Source of the DNA: Paenibacillus albus
GTDB taxonomy: Bacteria; Bacillota; Bacilli; Paenibacillales; Paenibacillaceae
Length of the DNA stretch: 64,000 bases
Assembly (NCBI RefSeq): GCF_003952225.1
Contig: NZ_CP034437.1
Location: 6,000,001 to 6,064,000 of the forward strand
Direction of reading: 5' to 3'
Shown here: positions 33,670 to 43,082 of the stretch, in pieces
Layout of the letters: each line of letters opens with the position of its first letter
Position numbering within the stretch: position 1 is the stretch's first letter
The notes under the pieces: generated by a model
Told to the model about the DNA's origin: nothing
The model's database searches: none
Seen by the model: only the letters and a program-made list of their open reading frames with translations
Translations under genes and position numbers: made by a program

Positions 33670-35019
33670 TTACAACCGAGCTTCGAGCTCAGCCTTCTCT
33701 TTCTCGTAACCAGGCTTGCCAAGCAGCGCAAACATGTTCTTCTTGTACGCTTCAACGCCCGGTTGGTCGAACGGATTCACGCCAAGCAGGTAGCCGCTGA
33801 TGCCGCATGCGATTTCGAAGAAGTACACGAGGTAGCCGAATGTGTATGGCTTCATGTCTGCAATGTTCACGACAAAGTTAGGCACTTGGCCGTCTGTATG
33901 CGCAAGCAGTGTACCTTCGAACGCTTTCTTATTAACGAAGTCCATCGTCTTGCCGGTCAGGAAGTTCAGTCCGTCCAAATCGCTATCGTCATGTGCGATC
34001 GTAATTTGCTCAGCCACATTGTTCACTTGAATAACCGTTTCGAAGATGTTCCGGTTGCCTTCTTGAATGAATTGACCCATGGAGTGCAGATCCGTCGAGA
34101 AGTCGACAGCCGCCGGGAAAATCCCTTTGTAGTCTTTGCCTTCGCTCTCGCCGTACAGCTGCTTCCACCACTCCGATACGAAGTGAAGTGCCGGCTCGTA
34201 GTTCACGAGAATTTCAGTTGTTTTGCCTTTGCGGTACAGAGCGTTACGCGCTGCAGCATATTGGTAAGCTTCATTCTCCGAAAGCTCAGGGTTGCTGTAT
34301 GCTTGCGATGCGTCTGCTGCGCCTTGCATCATCTCTTCGATGTTGATGCCAGCTGCTGCAATCGGCAGCAAGCCAACCGCTGTCAGTACAGAGTAACGGC
34401 CGCCTACATCGTCAGGAATAATGAACGACTCGTAGCCTTCTTCTGTCGCAAGCTTCTTCAGTGCGCCTTTGGCACGGTCAGTCGTTGCGTAGATCCGTTT
34501 GCGCGCTTCAGCCTTGCCGTATTTCTCTTCAAGCGCTGCGCGGAATACGCGGAACGCGATTGCCGGTTCTGTTGTTGTACCGGACTTGGAGATTACGTTG
34601 ATCGACCAGTCGCGGCCTTCAAGCAATTGAAGCAAATGTGTCACGTATGTAGAGCTGATATTGTTGCCCGCGAAGAGCACTTGCGGTGTCTTGCGCTGCT
34701 CGCCTGGGAGCAAGTTATAGAACGAATGCGATAGCATCTCGATTGCCGCGCGCGCGCCAAGGTAGGAACCGCCGATACCGATAACAATCAGCACCTCGGA
34801 GTCCGACTGGATCTTCGCAGCCGCTTTCTGAATGCGGGAGAATTCCTCTTTATCATAGCTATTCGGCAAGTCAATCCAGCCTAGGTAGTCTGAACCTGCA
34901 CCTGTTCCATTGTGGAGCTGATCATGCGCAGTGCGTACCTGCGCTGCCAAATTGTCAATCTCATGCTGCCCGATAAAGGTCAGCGCTTTGCTGTAATCAA
35001 ACTGAACTGCTTTACTCAT
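33670..35019 (-). CDS. pgi: Glucose-6-phosphate isomerase
   Basis: A 449-residue enzyme interconverting glucose 6-phosphate and fructose 6-phosphate in glycolysis. Sugar-phosphate-binding SIS segments are visible ([18 protein letters not shown], then [16 protein letters not shown]), as are the catalytic Glu region ([12 protein letters not shown] preceded by HSMGQFIQE) and the C-terminal [10 protein letters not shown]. The length is typical of the Bacillus type. ATG 35019 has AAAGGAGG eleven bases upstream. Divergent from the dehydrogenase-PilZ gene across 145 bases; yigZ follows directly. Confidence 0.96.
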   Translation of the reverse strand: MSKAVQFDYSKALTFIGQHEIDNLAAQVRTAHDQLHNGTGAGSDYLGWIDLPNSYDKEEFSRIQKAAAKIQSDSEVLIVIGIGGSYLGARAAIEMLSHSFYNLLPGEQRKTPQVLFAGNNISSTYVTHLLQLLEGRDWSINVISKSGTTTEPAIAFRVFRAALEEKYGKAEARKRIYATTDRAKGALKKLATEEGYESFIIPDDVGGRYSVLTAVGLLPIAAAGINIEEMMQGAADASQAYSNPELSENEAYQYAAARNALYRKGKTTEILVNYEPALHFVSEWWKQLYGESEGKDYKGIFPAAVDFSTDLHSMGQFIQEGNRNIFETVIQVNNVAEQITIAHDDSDLDGLNFLTGKTMDFVNKKAFEGTLLAHTDGQVPNFVVNIADMKPYTFGYLVYFFEIACGISGYLLGVNPFDQPGVEAYKKNMFALLGKPGYEKEKAELEARL

Positions 35020-35164
35020 TCCGCGTAAAACCTCCTTTTTCATTAGGACTAGGATAAAGGATTTGCTTGCTAAAAACAAGCGATTGCCTTAGCTCCATAT
35101 AACACATCTCTATTTTATGATAAAATGAAAACAGGTAAATTTCGGTTCCAAGGAGATGATTGGG

Positions 35165-36508
35165 ATGTTCAAAATCGGTTTTATCGGCCTCGGCGTTATG
35201 GGCGAGCCAATGGCTGCTAACTTAATTCGTAAAGGCTATCCCGTTACTGTATACAACCGTACGCCAGGCAAAGCGGACAAGCTCCTTGAGCTTGGCGCAG
35301 ACGAAGCCTCAACACCTTCTGCGGTAGCGCGTGCGTCAGAAGTAATTATTACGATGATCAGCAACGACGATTCGATTCGTGAAGTATATTATGGCGAGAA
35401 CGGCCTGCTTGGTTCCATCATGCCTGGGGCGATCGTCATTGACAGCAGCACGATTTCGCCTGCACTCTCCCGCCAGCTGCACCGTGATATTTCGGCTAAG
35501 TTCGGCGATTTCCTTGATGCTCCGGTTACAGGCAGCAAGCCTGCCGCGGAGAGCGGATCGCTTGTCTTCATGGTCGGCGGCGATATCGAAGTCATCCATA
35601 AAGTGCAGGATGTGCTGGCGACAATGGGCCGCAATATCATTCCGATGGGGCCTAGCGGCAACGGCTCGATTGCGAAGCTCGCGCACAATACGATTGTCGG
35701 CGCTAACGTTGCCGCACTCCTCGAAGGTATGGCAATTGCAGCTAGCGGCGATATCGATGCGAAGAACTTCCTTGAGCTCGTGCAATCAGGTGGCGCTGCA
35801 AGCAAGATGGCGGACCTGAAAGCACCGAAGCTGCTTGAGCGCGATTTCAGCGTACAATTCTCGCTCGGTCTGATGCTGAAGGACTTGCGCCTTGCATCTT
35901 CGCTCTCGGATGAGCTGAAGACGCCAACACCAATTCTGGAAGCTGTGAAGAGCCTTTACCAGATGGGCGACGCGATGGGACTCGCTGACCTCGACTTGTC
36001 GGCGCTCGCTCACAGTTATGAGCAATGGATTAATAAACGGATTACGAACCACAGCGATGCGGAGAATACGGTAGCTACAGCTTCAGCACCTTCAGCCGCT
36101 GAGCCGGAGGCAGTAGTCGTATCGAAAGAGACACCGGCTGCAGCAGCCCCGAATTCGAACTCGAACCGCAGACGCAGCGAGCGCTTGACGCTGAATATTC
36201 CGCTGAAGCTGTCCGTTTACCAATGGGAGCAGGAAGGTGCTTTCTCCGGCCAGCTCATCGACAGCACGCTCTGTGACATCTCGGACAATGGCATTCAACT
36301 GTCGACTACATCTCCGCTTGAGCTGGACATGTTCGTCGTCATTCATTTCCCGCAGGAATCCGAGCTGCCTCCGATGATCGGACGCATTATCCGCATTGAA
36401 ACGAGCGCAAGCCGCTTCCGTTACGGCTGTCTGCTGGCAGGACTTGCTCCGTATCAGCGCCTGCAGCTGGAAGCTTATATTAATAAGCAGCGTATTACGG
36501 CAGACTAA
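35165..36508 (+). CDS. 3-hydroxyisobutyrate-dehydrogenase-like protein fused to a PilZ domain
   Basis: A 447-residue two-domain protein. Residues 1-290 are a complete beta-hydroxyacid dehydrogenase: NAD(P)-binding GFIGLGVMGEPMA, substrate-binding DAPVTGSKPAAESGSL, and the catalytic Lys (residue 171) in GSIAKLAHN. An Ala/Pro/Ser/Glu-rich linker (~295-335) leads to a PilZ domain: RRSER (the RxxxR motif, residues 336-340) and DISDNG (D/NxSxxG, residues 371-376), both intact for cyclic-di-GMP binding. Enzymes of the first family oxidise small hydroxyacids or reduce semialdehydes. The fusion suggests second-messenger control or targeting of the enzyme. Start ATG 35165, nine bases behind AGGAG. Divergent from pgi. 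Confidence 0.9.
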   Translation: MFKIGFIGLGVMGEPMAANLIRKGYPVTVYNRTPGKADKLLELGADEASTPSAVARASEVIITMISNDDSIREVYYGENGLLGSIMPGAIVIDSSTISPALSRQLHRDISAKFGDFLDAPVTGSKPAAESGSLVFMVGGDIEVIHKVQDVLATMGRNIIPMGPSGNGSIAKLAHNTIVGANVAALLEGMAIAASGDIDAKNFLELVQSGGAASKMADLKAPKLLERDFSVQFSLGLMLKDLRLASSLSDELKTPTPILEAVKSLYQMGDAMGLADLDLSALAHSYEQWINKRITNHSDAENTVATASAPSAAEPEAVVVSKETPAAAAPNSNSNRRRSERLTLNIPLKLSVYQWEQEGAFSGQLIDSTLCDISDNGIQLSTTSPLELDMFVVIHFPQESELPPMIGRIIRIETSASRFRYGCLLAGLAPYQRLQLEAYINKQRITAD

Positions 36509-36526
36509 CTTTACACATAAACATAT

Positions 36527-36562
36527 AAGAAGGCTGCTCGCGCGATGCGGAGCAGCCTTCTT
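36527..36562. terminator. Bidirectional Rho-independent terminator
   Basis: A 13-bp perfect stem AAGAAGGCTGCTC / GAGCAGCCTTCTT between the convergent dehydrogenase-PilZ and ppnP genes. Confidence 0.88.
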
Positions 36563-36580
36563 CATTTTGTAAAATATTAA

Positions 36581-36898
36581 TTATTCCTGAATATAAGAGC
36601 AAGCATAGTCTGTCACAGTCGCTACTTGAAGCTTGAACTTCGCGTTCGCTGGAACTGTGAACTCGCCTTCGCCCGAAATGCTGATCCACTCGGATTCGCC
36701 TGGAAGCAATACTTTCAGATCCCCTGCAAGAATCTCCATGATTTCTTTCACATCCGTACCGAATTCGTACTCACCTGGCATCATAATGCCGAGTGTTTTC
36801 TTCGTTCCATCCTCGAACTGCACCGTGCGGCTTGTTACCTTACCATCGAAATAAACGTTTGCTTTCTTAACAACAGTTACGTTAGCGTATTGGGACAT
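36581..36898 (-). CDS. ppnP: Pyrimidine/purine nucleoside phosphorylase (DUF1255)
   Basis: A 105-residue single-domain cupin, full length for the PpnP/YaiE family. Diagnostic segments are [33 protein letters not shown] and the C-terminal DYACSYIQE. The enzyme phosphorolyses diverse nucleosides to base and ribose 1-phosphate. AAGGAG lies 11 bases before ATG. It stands alone between the PilZ-fusion gene (convergent) and tkt (same strand, upstream). Confidence 0.93.
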   Translation of the reverse strand: MSQYANVTVVKKANVYFDGKVTSRTVQFEDGTKKTLGIMMPGEYEFGTDVKEIMEILAGDLKVLLPGESEWISISGEGEFTVPANAKFKLQVATVTDYACSYIQE

Positions 36899-37051
36899 TC
36901 GTTATTCGCTCCTTAGCAGGTATTAGGTATTAGATGAGTAAAAGCGGGGCTTGCAGCCGCTGCATCGCATTGAGAGCGGAACGCAGCTTGCTTGCGATTA
37001 CCCCGCATTATTAAACGAAGAACAGGTTTCGGGCACTGCTTACTTGAACGC

Positions 37052-39067
37052 CTACAGCAGGCCTTTAACTTTGCTTACTACGTTCTCTACGGTGAAGCCG
37101 TATTCTGCAATGACGCGGTCGCCTTTAGCAGAAGCGCCGAACGTGTTGATGCCAAGAACAGCACCCTGATCGCCGACATAACGCTCCCAACCGAACGGCG
37201 AAGCCATCTCAATTGCAAGACGAGCTTTCACATCCGGAAGAATAACCGAATCCTTGTACGCTTTGGATTGACGCTCGAACAGGTCGAAGCTCGGCATGCT
37301 GATAACGCGCACGTTGATGCCTTCTTCAGCAAGAGCCTTCTGCGCTGCAACTGCAAGCTGCACCTCAGAGCCAGTTGCGATCAACTGTGCTTGCGGTTTG
37401 CCGCCTGCTGCTTCAGAAACCACATAAGCACCTTTCGCGATACCACCGCGTGCTTGCTCAGCCGTTCCTTCAAGGATTGGCAGGTTCTGACGCGTCAGAA
37501 CGAGCGCTACCGGCTGATCCGCATCAGCGAGTGCGTACGCCCATGCTGCCGAAGTTTCGTTCGCATCCGCAGGACGAAGAACCGTCAGTTGCGGGATAAT
37601 ACGCAGGGAAGCAAGCTGCTCGATCGGCTCATGTGTAGGGCCATCTTCGCCGACAGCGATACTGTCATGCGTCAGCACGTATACAACCGGCTGCTTCATC
37701 AGCGCGGACAAACGAACCGCTGGACGCAGATAATCTGTGAATACGAAGAACGTTGCGCCATAAACCTTAACGCCGCCATGTAGGCTCATACCGTTAATGG
37801 CTGCAGCCATTGCGAACTCGCGAACGCCGAAGTAAACGTTGCGGCCTTCGTAGCTGCCTGGCTTGAATACTGGCAAGCCTTTCAGGTGCGTCATTGTCGA
37901 GCTCTCAAGGTCAGCGGAACCGCCAATCAGGTTCGGGATGTTCTTCGCAAGACCGTTCAGTGCGTTACCGGAAGCAACACGCGTCGACAGCGCTTTGTCT
38001 GTTGGCGCGTATGCAGGCAGATCCGCATCCCAGCCCTCAGGCAGGTTGCCGCTGATTGCAGTTTCGAATTGAGCTGCAAGCTCTGGATATGCCGCTTTGT
38101 AGGAAGCGAACAGTGTATCCCAAGCTGCATTTGCTTTCTCGCCGCGTTCTTTCACGCCTGCGAAGTGCGTGCGTACTTCAGCCGGAACTGTGAATGCACC
38201 GTGCTCCCAGCCGTAGAATTCCTTCGTCAGTACAGTCTCGTCAGCGCCAAGCGGGCTGCCGTGCGTGCCGAGGTGACCGCCTTTGCCGCCTTTGTTCGGG
38301 CTGCCGTAGCCGATTGTCGTTTTCACTTCGATCAGCGTCGGTTTGCTAAGATCTGCTTGCGCAGCTGCTACCGCAGCGCCAAGGGCAGCGACATCATTGC
38401 CGTCTTCTACGCGCAGTACTTGCCAGCCGTAAGCTTCGAAGCGGCCTTGTACGTTCTCGGAGAACGATAGGTTCAGCTCGCCGTCGAGCGAGATGTCATT
38501 TGAATCGTAAAGCACGACCAGCTTGCCGAGCTTCAGGTGAGCTGCAAGGGAAGCTGCTTCGCTTGCTACGCCTTCCATTAAGTCGCCATCGCCGCAAATC
38601 GCAAATGTATAGTGATCGATTACGTTTAAATCTTGTTTATTGTACGTCGCGCCAAGCTGAGCTTCAGCCATAGCCATACCAACAGCCATTGCAATCCCTT
38701 GTCCAAGCGGACCAGTCGTTGCATCTACGCCGGCTGTGTGGCCAAATTCCGGGTGTCCCGGTGTTTTGGAGCCCCATTGACGGAAGTTTTGCAGCTCTTC
38801 GATCGGAAGATCATAACCCGACAAGTGAAGCAGGCTGTACAGCAGCATGGAACCATGACCTGCCGAAAGAACGAAACGGTCGCGGTTGATCCACGTTGGG
38901 TTGGACGGATTGTGATTCATTGTCTTTGCAAACAATTGGTATCCCATCGGCGCAGCACCCATTGGCATGCCCGGGTGTCCGGAATTGGCTTTCTCGATCG
39001 AATCAATCGCAAGTGTGCGGATCGTGTCGATGGAAAGCTGGTCGATGGACTTCTGTGTAACTGTCAT
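37052..39067 (-). CDS. tkt: Transketolase
   Basis: A 671-residue thiamine-diphosphate enzyme of the pentose phosphate pathway. It has the N-terminal [15 protein letters not shown], the ThDP/Mg motif [15 protein letters not shown] through [10 protein letters not shown], the pyrimidine domain with [19 protein letters not shown] and [16 protein letters not shown], and the C-terminal domain starting near [12 protein letters not shown]. Length and motifs are standard. AGGAGG lies eight bases before the ATG. Monocistronic, with 231 bases upstream in which I see no riboswitch. Confidence 0.97.
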   Translation of the reverse strand: MTVTQKSIDQLSIDTIRTLAIDSIEKANSGHPGMPMGAAPMGYQLFAKTMNHNPSNPTWINRDRFVLSAGHGSMLLYSLLHLSGYDLPIEELQNFRQWGSKTPGHPEFGHTAGVDATTGPLGQGIAMAVGMAMAEAQLGATYNKQDLNVIDHYTFAICGDGDLMEGVASEAASLAAHLKLGKLVVLYDSNDISLDGELNLSFSENVQGRFEAYGWQVLRVEDGNDVAALGAAVAAAQADLSKPTLIEVKTTIGYGSPNKGGKGGHLGTHGSPLGADETVLTKEFYGWEHGAFTVPAEVRTHFAGVKERGEKANAAWDTLFASYKAAYPELAAQFETAISGNLPEGWDADLPAYAPTDKALSTRVASGNALNGLAKNIPNLIGGSADLESSTMTHLKGLPVFKPGSYEGRNVYFGVREFAMAAAINGMSLHGGVKVYGATFFVFTDYLRPAVRLSALMKQPVVYVLTHDSIAVGEDGPTHEPIEQLASLRIIPQLTVLRPADANETSAAWAYALADADQPVALVLTRQNLPILEGTAEQARGGIAKGAYVVSEAAGGKPQAQLIATGSEVQLAVAAQKALAEEGINVRVISMPSFDLFERQSKAYKDSVILPDVKARLAIEMASPFGWERYVGDQGAVLGINTFGASAKGDRVIAEYGFTVENVVSKVKGLL

Positions 39068-39252
39068 TACGTAAACTCCTCCTAAATCCGAATAAGCTTG
39101 CTTCCATAACTTCTTGATGGCGATATCTCTTTAAAATAGGGTTTAACCCCTACTTGCTTTGAAACATTGTACCATTACCAATGCGGCATTTCCATATTTG
39201 AATAGGCATGGGCAATAAAATTCGACAATAACATACAGGCTGTATTAAAAAT

Positions 39253-39288
39253 GGCGCGCCCGCCGGATAACTCCGGTCAGACACGCCT
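39253..39288 (-). terminator. Probable terminator after purU
   Basis: A GGCG.G..CCGG-loop-CCGG..C.CGCC imperfect hairpin; ATTTTTAAT follows on the minus strand. Confidence 0.5.
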
Positions 39289-39299
39289 CTTCTTCTTGC

Positions 39300-40199
39300 T
39301 TAGTTGAACACAACCGTCTTGTTCTGATGAACAAGAATCCGGTCTTCTACATGCCATTTCACGGCCCGGGCAAGTACGACACGTTCAATCGTCCGGCCAA
39401 TCCGCTTGAGGTTATCGACATCGTCACGGTGGCTGACACGCTGCACGTCCTGTTCGATAATCGGGCCGCCGTCCAGCTCTTCCGTTACATAGTGCGCTGT
39501 CGCCCCGATGATCTTCACACCGCGGTTGTACGCTTGCTTATACGGATTGCCGCCAATGAAGGCTGGCAAGAAGGAATGATGAATGTTAATAATGCGGTTC
39601 GGGAACTGCTCGATGAACTTCGGCGAAATGATTTGCATATAACGCGCGAGGACGATGATGTCCGCTTTGTCCGATACAATTTCCAGCTGCTTCTTCTCGG
39701 CATCCGGCTTCGTATCCGCCGTTACCGGAACGTGATGGAAAGGGATGCCGAACGATTCCACAAGCTCTTGCATATCCGCATGGTTACTGATGACCATCGC
39801 AATCTCTGCGTCCAGATCACCTGCCTGCCACTGCCAGAGCAGCTCCAGCAGGCAGTGATCTTCCTTGGAAACAAAGATGGCCAGACGCTTCTTGCGGCTT
39901 GCGCGGAACGTATGCCACTTCATCTCGAAGCGGTCAGCTACGCGTGCAAAATCCTCTTGCAGCACAGGCAGCTCCTTGTCGAGATCGTTCAGATCGAATT
40001 CAAAACGGATGAAGAACATGCCGCCGCCAGGATCCATCGAATACTGGTCGGATTGTACAATGTTGGCGCCATGCTCATATAGGAAATGCGATACGGCAGC
40101 TACGATTCCCGGTCGATCCGGGCAGGAGATGAGCATTCTCGCTCGCTGGCGTTTATCTGGCCGCTGCGCGGATTGCCCAGGCTGATGAATGTTTTGCAT
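39300..40199 (-). CDS. purU: Formyltetrahydrofolate deformylase
   Basis: A 299-residue enzyme hydrolysing 10-formyltetrahydrofolate to formate and tetrahydrofolate. An N-terminal ACT domain (residues ~20-100, ISCPDRPGIVAAVSHFL) precedes a formyltransferase-like domain with VISNHADMQE, VLARYMQIIS and the catalytic NIHHSFLPAFIGGNPY..GVKIIGATAHYV, with a final Asp in LDGGPIIEQDV. It balances one-carbon pools for purine synthesis. The ~15-residue N-terminal tail is Gln/Arg-rich. The nfo gene ends 48 bases upstream... the two are co-directional, nfo upstream of no shared promoter that I can define. Confidence 0.95.
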   Translation of the reverse strand: MQNIHQPGQSAQRPDKRQRARMLISCPDRPGIVAAVSHFLYEHGANIVQSDQYSMDPGGGMFFIRFEFDLNDLDKELPVLQEDFARVADRFEMKWHTFRASRKKRLAIFVSKEDHCLLELLWQWQAGDLDAEIAMVISNHADMQELVESFGIPFHHVPVTADTKPDAEKKQLEIVSDKADIIVLARYMQIISPKFIEQFPNRIINIHHSFLPAFIGGNPYKQAYNRGVKIIGATAHYVTEELDGGPIIEQDVQRVSHRDDVDNLKRIGRTIERVVLARAVKWHVEDRILVHQNKTVVFN

Positions 40200-40247
40200 A
40201 AGAGAGTAGTCTTCCTTCCATCGACGAATAAGTGGTGGTACGTAAAA

Positions 40248-41375
40248 TTATGCATTAACGAGCAATGTTTTGCCCGCAAACCATGCTGTAATCCGCTGGT
40301 TGATTCCTTCTTCGGAAATCTCCGGCAGCACGCGGTGCTCAGCAACAAGCTCGTAGAGACGATCCATCGGCTCGCGAGGATCTGCCTTCTTCGCTTTCGC
40401 ATCGTTCTTCAATACGTCCCATACTGCAAGCACGTAGTCGCGGTGGCTGATGTCCTGCTTGTTGAAGAAGTGGTGCAGGCGCTCCACGTCTTCCATGAAC
40501 TCGCCACCAAAGCGTGTATGAGCATCGCCGCGAAGCAAAGCAATCTCCGCTTCATACATCGGACGCTGCGTCTTATCATTCTGGCCGATCCAAGGCGTCT
40601 CGAGAATGAACGGACGACCTTTGAGCGCTTCATGATGAACGATGTTGCGGATAGCATCATGGCCGATCCAGCCAGCACCGATTGGTGCATGACGGTCTTT
40701 GCCCGCTCCGCGCGGGTTCTTGCTGTCGTTCACGTGGACGACGGCTACGCGATCAAGGCCAACGATGCTGTCAAATTGCTTCAACACGCCATCGAGATCA
40801 TCAACGAGATCGTAGCCGGCATCATGCATGTGGCATGTATCCATACATACCGTAAGGCGCTCATTAGCGCTTACTTTATCAATAATCGCTGCGAGCTCTT
40901 CGAAGCTGCGGCCGATCTCCGTGCCTTTGCCCGCCATCGTCTCTAGAGCAATATTAACGTTCGTCTCTTTCGTGCCGTTCAGCACTTCGTTTAGACCTTC
41001 TGCGATACGAGCAATGCCGTACTCAGCGTCTTTGTCTGTGTATGCGCCTGGGTGAAGCACGATATTGCGTACGCCAATAGCGTCTGTGCGGCGGATTTCC
41101 TCTTGCAGGAAGCGAACCGCCAGCTCGAACGTGTCGTCTTTGTACGAACCGAGGTTAACGATGTAAGGGGCATGAACGACGATTTCATCGATGCCTGCCG
41201 CGCCCATTGCTACTTTGCCATCTGGAATATATAAATCTTCAATCGGTTTGCGACGTGTGTTCTGCGGAGCTCCCGTATAAATCATGAAGGTGCTTGAGCC
41301 GTAGGAAACAGCCTCGTTCGTTGCAGTTAGCAAGCCTTTATCCGAAAATGAAACGTGTGAACCGATTTTTAACAT
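40248..41375 (-). CDS. nfo: Deoxyribonuclease IV (AP endonuclease IV), C-terminally extended
   Basis: A 375-residue Nfo-family endonuclease that cleaves at abasic sites in DNA repair. The TIM-barrel metal ligands are present in order: [51 protein letters not shown] and FILETPW. Typical Nfo proteins end soon after the last; this one continues for about 90 residues (from ~285), a helical, charged region that I cannot assign. ATG 41375 is chosen with AAAGGAG 11 bases upstream; an upstream frame extension is not supported. Its stop lies 48 bases before the purU start on the same strand. Confidence 0.92.
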   Translation of the reverse strand: MLKIGSHVSFSDKGLLTATNEAVSYGSSTFMIYTGAPQNTRRKPIEDLYIPDGKVAMGAAGIDEIVVHAPYIVNLGSYKDDTFELAVRFLQEEIRRTDAIGVRNIVLHPGAYTDKDAEYGIARIAEGLNEVLNGTKETNVNIALETMAGKGTEIGRSFEELAAIIDKVSANERLTVCMDTCHMHDAGYDLVDDLDGVLKQFDSIVGLDRVAVVHVNDSKNPRGAGKDRHAPIGAGWIGHDAIRNIVHHEALKGRPFILETPWIGQNDKTQRPMYEAEIALLRGDAHTRFGGEFMEDVERLHHFFNKQDISHRDYVLAVWDVLKNDAKAKKADPREPMDRLYELVAEHRVLPEISEEGINQRITAWFAGKTLLVNA

Positions 41376-41598
41376 GGAATAGTCCGCTCCTTTAGTGTTT
41401 TTTGCTTCTCTATCAGTTTCAGCAAAAATCACACGCATTAAAACAATGAATCTTCTAAAAATGCTTGTCCTTCCTATTTTACAAGGAATATTCAAATAAA
41501 TCTAGGTTTAAGAAATCCCTTCTTGTTGCGAGCATAGGAAGAATTAGCTTATAATTAAAGCGATTTTATTGTAGCGGTCAGAGGTGAAGATACGAGAG

Positions 41599-42030
41599 AT
41601 GGCACCGAATTGGTTTATGTATTTCATTATGTTCTGGGCATTTGTCATGATTGGCTTTATGTCCATCGGCGGATATTTCATGTTCCGTAAATTTCTTAAA
41701 GTGCTGCCGATGCGTGACGGCAAGTCCAAGCTCGATTGGCAGAACTATTGGGTAGAGCGCAGCCGCGGCATGTGGACAGATGACGCGAAGGGCTTCCTGG
41801 ACAAGCTCGTTTCTCCGGTTCCAAGCGCGTTCCGAGACATTGCCAGACATTCCATTGCAGCGAAGATCGCGCAAGTCGCGGTCGAAGGCGGGTCGAACGA
41901 AGTGTCGCGCGGACATTGTATTGAAGGATATATTCGAGCAACGCCTAAGCGGGATTACCGCAGCTTAATTACGTTCCTTGAGAAGGAGCAGATCGACTAT
42001 ACGCCTTATCGGCATTTGCTCAATAAATAG
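41599..42030 (+). CDS. DUF2621 family protein (YneK-like)
   Basis: A 143-residue protein: one N-terminal membrane segment (residues ~5-28), then a soluble cytoplasmic-type domain with the family sequence PMRDGKSKLDWQNYWVERSR and HCIEGYIRATPKRDY. The family is found in Bacillus and Paenibacillus and its function is unknown. The ATG at 41599 has GAGGTG 12 bases upstream; a GTG at 41584 overlaps that site. A small terminator follows at once, and the gene is divergent from nfo. Confidence 0.82.
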   Translation: MAPNWFMYFIMFWAFVMIGFMSIGGYFMFRKFLKVLPMRDGKSKLDWQNYWVERSRGMWTDDAKGFLDKLVSPVPSAFRDIARHSIAAKIAQVAVEGGSNEVSRGHCIEGYIRATPKRDYRSLITFLEKEQIDYTPYRHLLNK

Positions 42031-42049
42031 AAGCCGCCATTGGCGGCTT
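42031..42049 (+). terminator. Rho-independent terminator after the DUF2621 gene
   Basis: A stem of AAGCCGCC / GGCGGCTT with ATT loop directly after the stop codon, followed by TTTGCTG. Confidence 0.7.
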
Positions 42050-42100
42050 TTGCTGTATTTAGCGGTTAATTTGGTGTGGGAACTAAGGAGGAGAGCGCGG

Positions 42101-43006
42101 ATGAAGGTTGCTGTGACAGGCGGTACGGGCTATGTTGGAAGCCATGTGGTGAAGGCGCTTCTTGAACGTGGGGATGAAGTATGGATTATTTCTCGGTCGA
42201 GCAGCAAGCAGCCTGCGGAGTCAGGGCTGCACGTCATTAACTGGCAAGAGCTTGCGGACACCCCCAGGAAGCTGGGTAACGTCGATGCAATCGTGAATCT
42301 GGCAGGCGAATCGATCAGTCGCAGATGGACCAAAGAAGGCAAGCATGCCATTCTGCAATCGAGGCTTGATGCAGCTAATGCGATCGAAAAATTCGTCGCC
42401 GCAGTCGATGTGATGCCTCGTGTCGTCGTGAATGCATCAGGCATCTCCATCTACGGCAACAGCGCGCCTGACGAGGCTGCGGCCGATGAATCGAGCCCAT
42501 CGCGCATCGCGGATTTTCTCGCCTCGGTCGTTGAGAAATGGGAAGCCGCGGCGGACCGTATTCCAGCCCCGCGGCTCGTGAAGCTGCGAATCGGACTAGT
42601 GCTCGGAATGGAAGGCGGCGCTTTTCCAAAGATGGTGCTTCCTTATCGGCTTGGCATTGGCGGCCGCATGGGCAGCGGCAAGCAGTGGGTCCCTTGGATT
42701 CACGAGGACGACATGACGCGCCTCATTCTATTCTGTCTCGACAATCCTGATGTCGCTGGTCCCGTCAATGCTTGCGCGCCGGAGCCGGTTATGAACGACA
42801 CTTTCGGACGCGCCATCGGCAAAGCAGCAGGCAGACCGCATTGGTTCCCCGTCCCCGCTTTTCCGTTGAAAGCAGCACTTGGCGAGCTATCTATGCTGCT
42901 CCTGGAGGGAACGCGAGCGGTGCCGCGCAAAGCGCTGGATAACGGATTCGTCTTCGACTATCCCACCGTCGAGAGAGCCTTCGAGCAGCTGTTTGGAAGA
43001 CACTAA
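42101..43006 (+). CDS. TIGR01777 family NAD-dependent epimerase/oxidoreductase
   Basis: A 301-residue extended short-chain dehydrogenase-like protein. The N-terminus has the Rossmann motif VTGGTGYVGSHV, followed by IVNLAGESISRRWTKEGK (family signature), NASGISIYGNS and the C-terminal DUF1731-type region with PVPAFPLKAALGELSMLLLEG. The usual YxxxK site is missing, as is typical of this family, whose substrate is unknown. A strong AAGGAGG precedes ATG 42101. Ends in a bidirectional terminator facing the ABC transporter operon. Confidence 0.9.
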   Translation: MKVAVTGGTGYVGSHVVKALLERGDEVWIISRSSSKQPAESGLHVINWQELADTPRKLGNVDAIVNLAGESISRRWTKEGKHAILQSRLDAANAIEKFVAAVDVMPRVVVNASGISIYGNSAPDEAAADESSPSRIADFLASVVEKWEAAADRIPAPRLVKLRIGLVLGMEGGAFPKMVLPYRLGIGGRMGSGKQWVPWIHEDDMTRLILFCLDNPDVAGPVNACAPEPVMNDTFGRAIGKAAGRPHWFPVPAFPLKAALGELSMLLLEGTRAVPRKALDNGFVFDYPTVERAFEQLFGRH

Positions 43007-43029
43007 AGTAATACATACACAACGTAAAA

Positions 43030-43072
43030 ACAGCCATGTAACAAGGAGATGAACTCCTTGCCGCATGGCTGT
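43030..43072. terminator. Bidirectional Rho-independent terminator
   Basis: A 9-bp outer stem ACAGCCATG / CATGGCTGT and an inner CAAGGAG / CTCCTTG stem; poly-T on the minus strand. Separates convergent genes. Confidence 0.85.
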
Positions 43073-43082
43073 TGCTATTATC

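Noticed and set aside
33763..34734. Long antisense frame opposite pgi
   Set aside because: A shadow of a strongly recognised gene; no start site.
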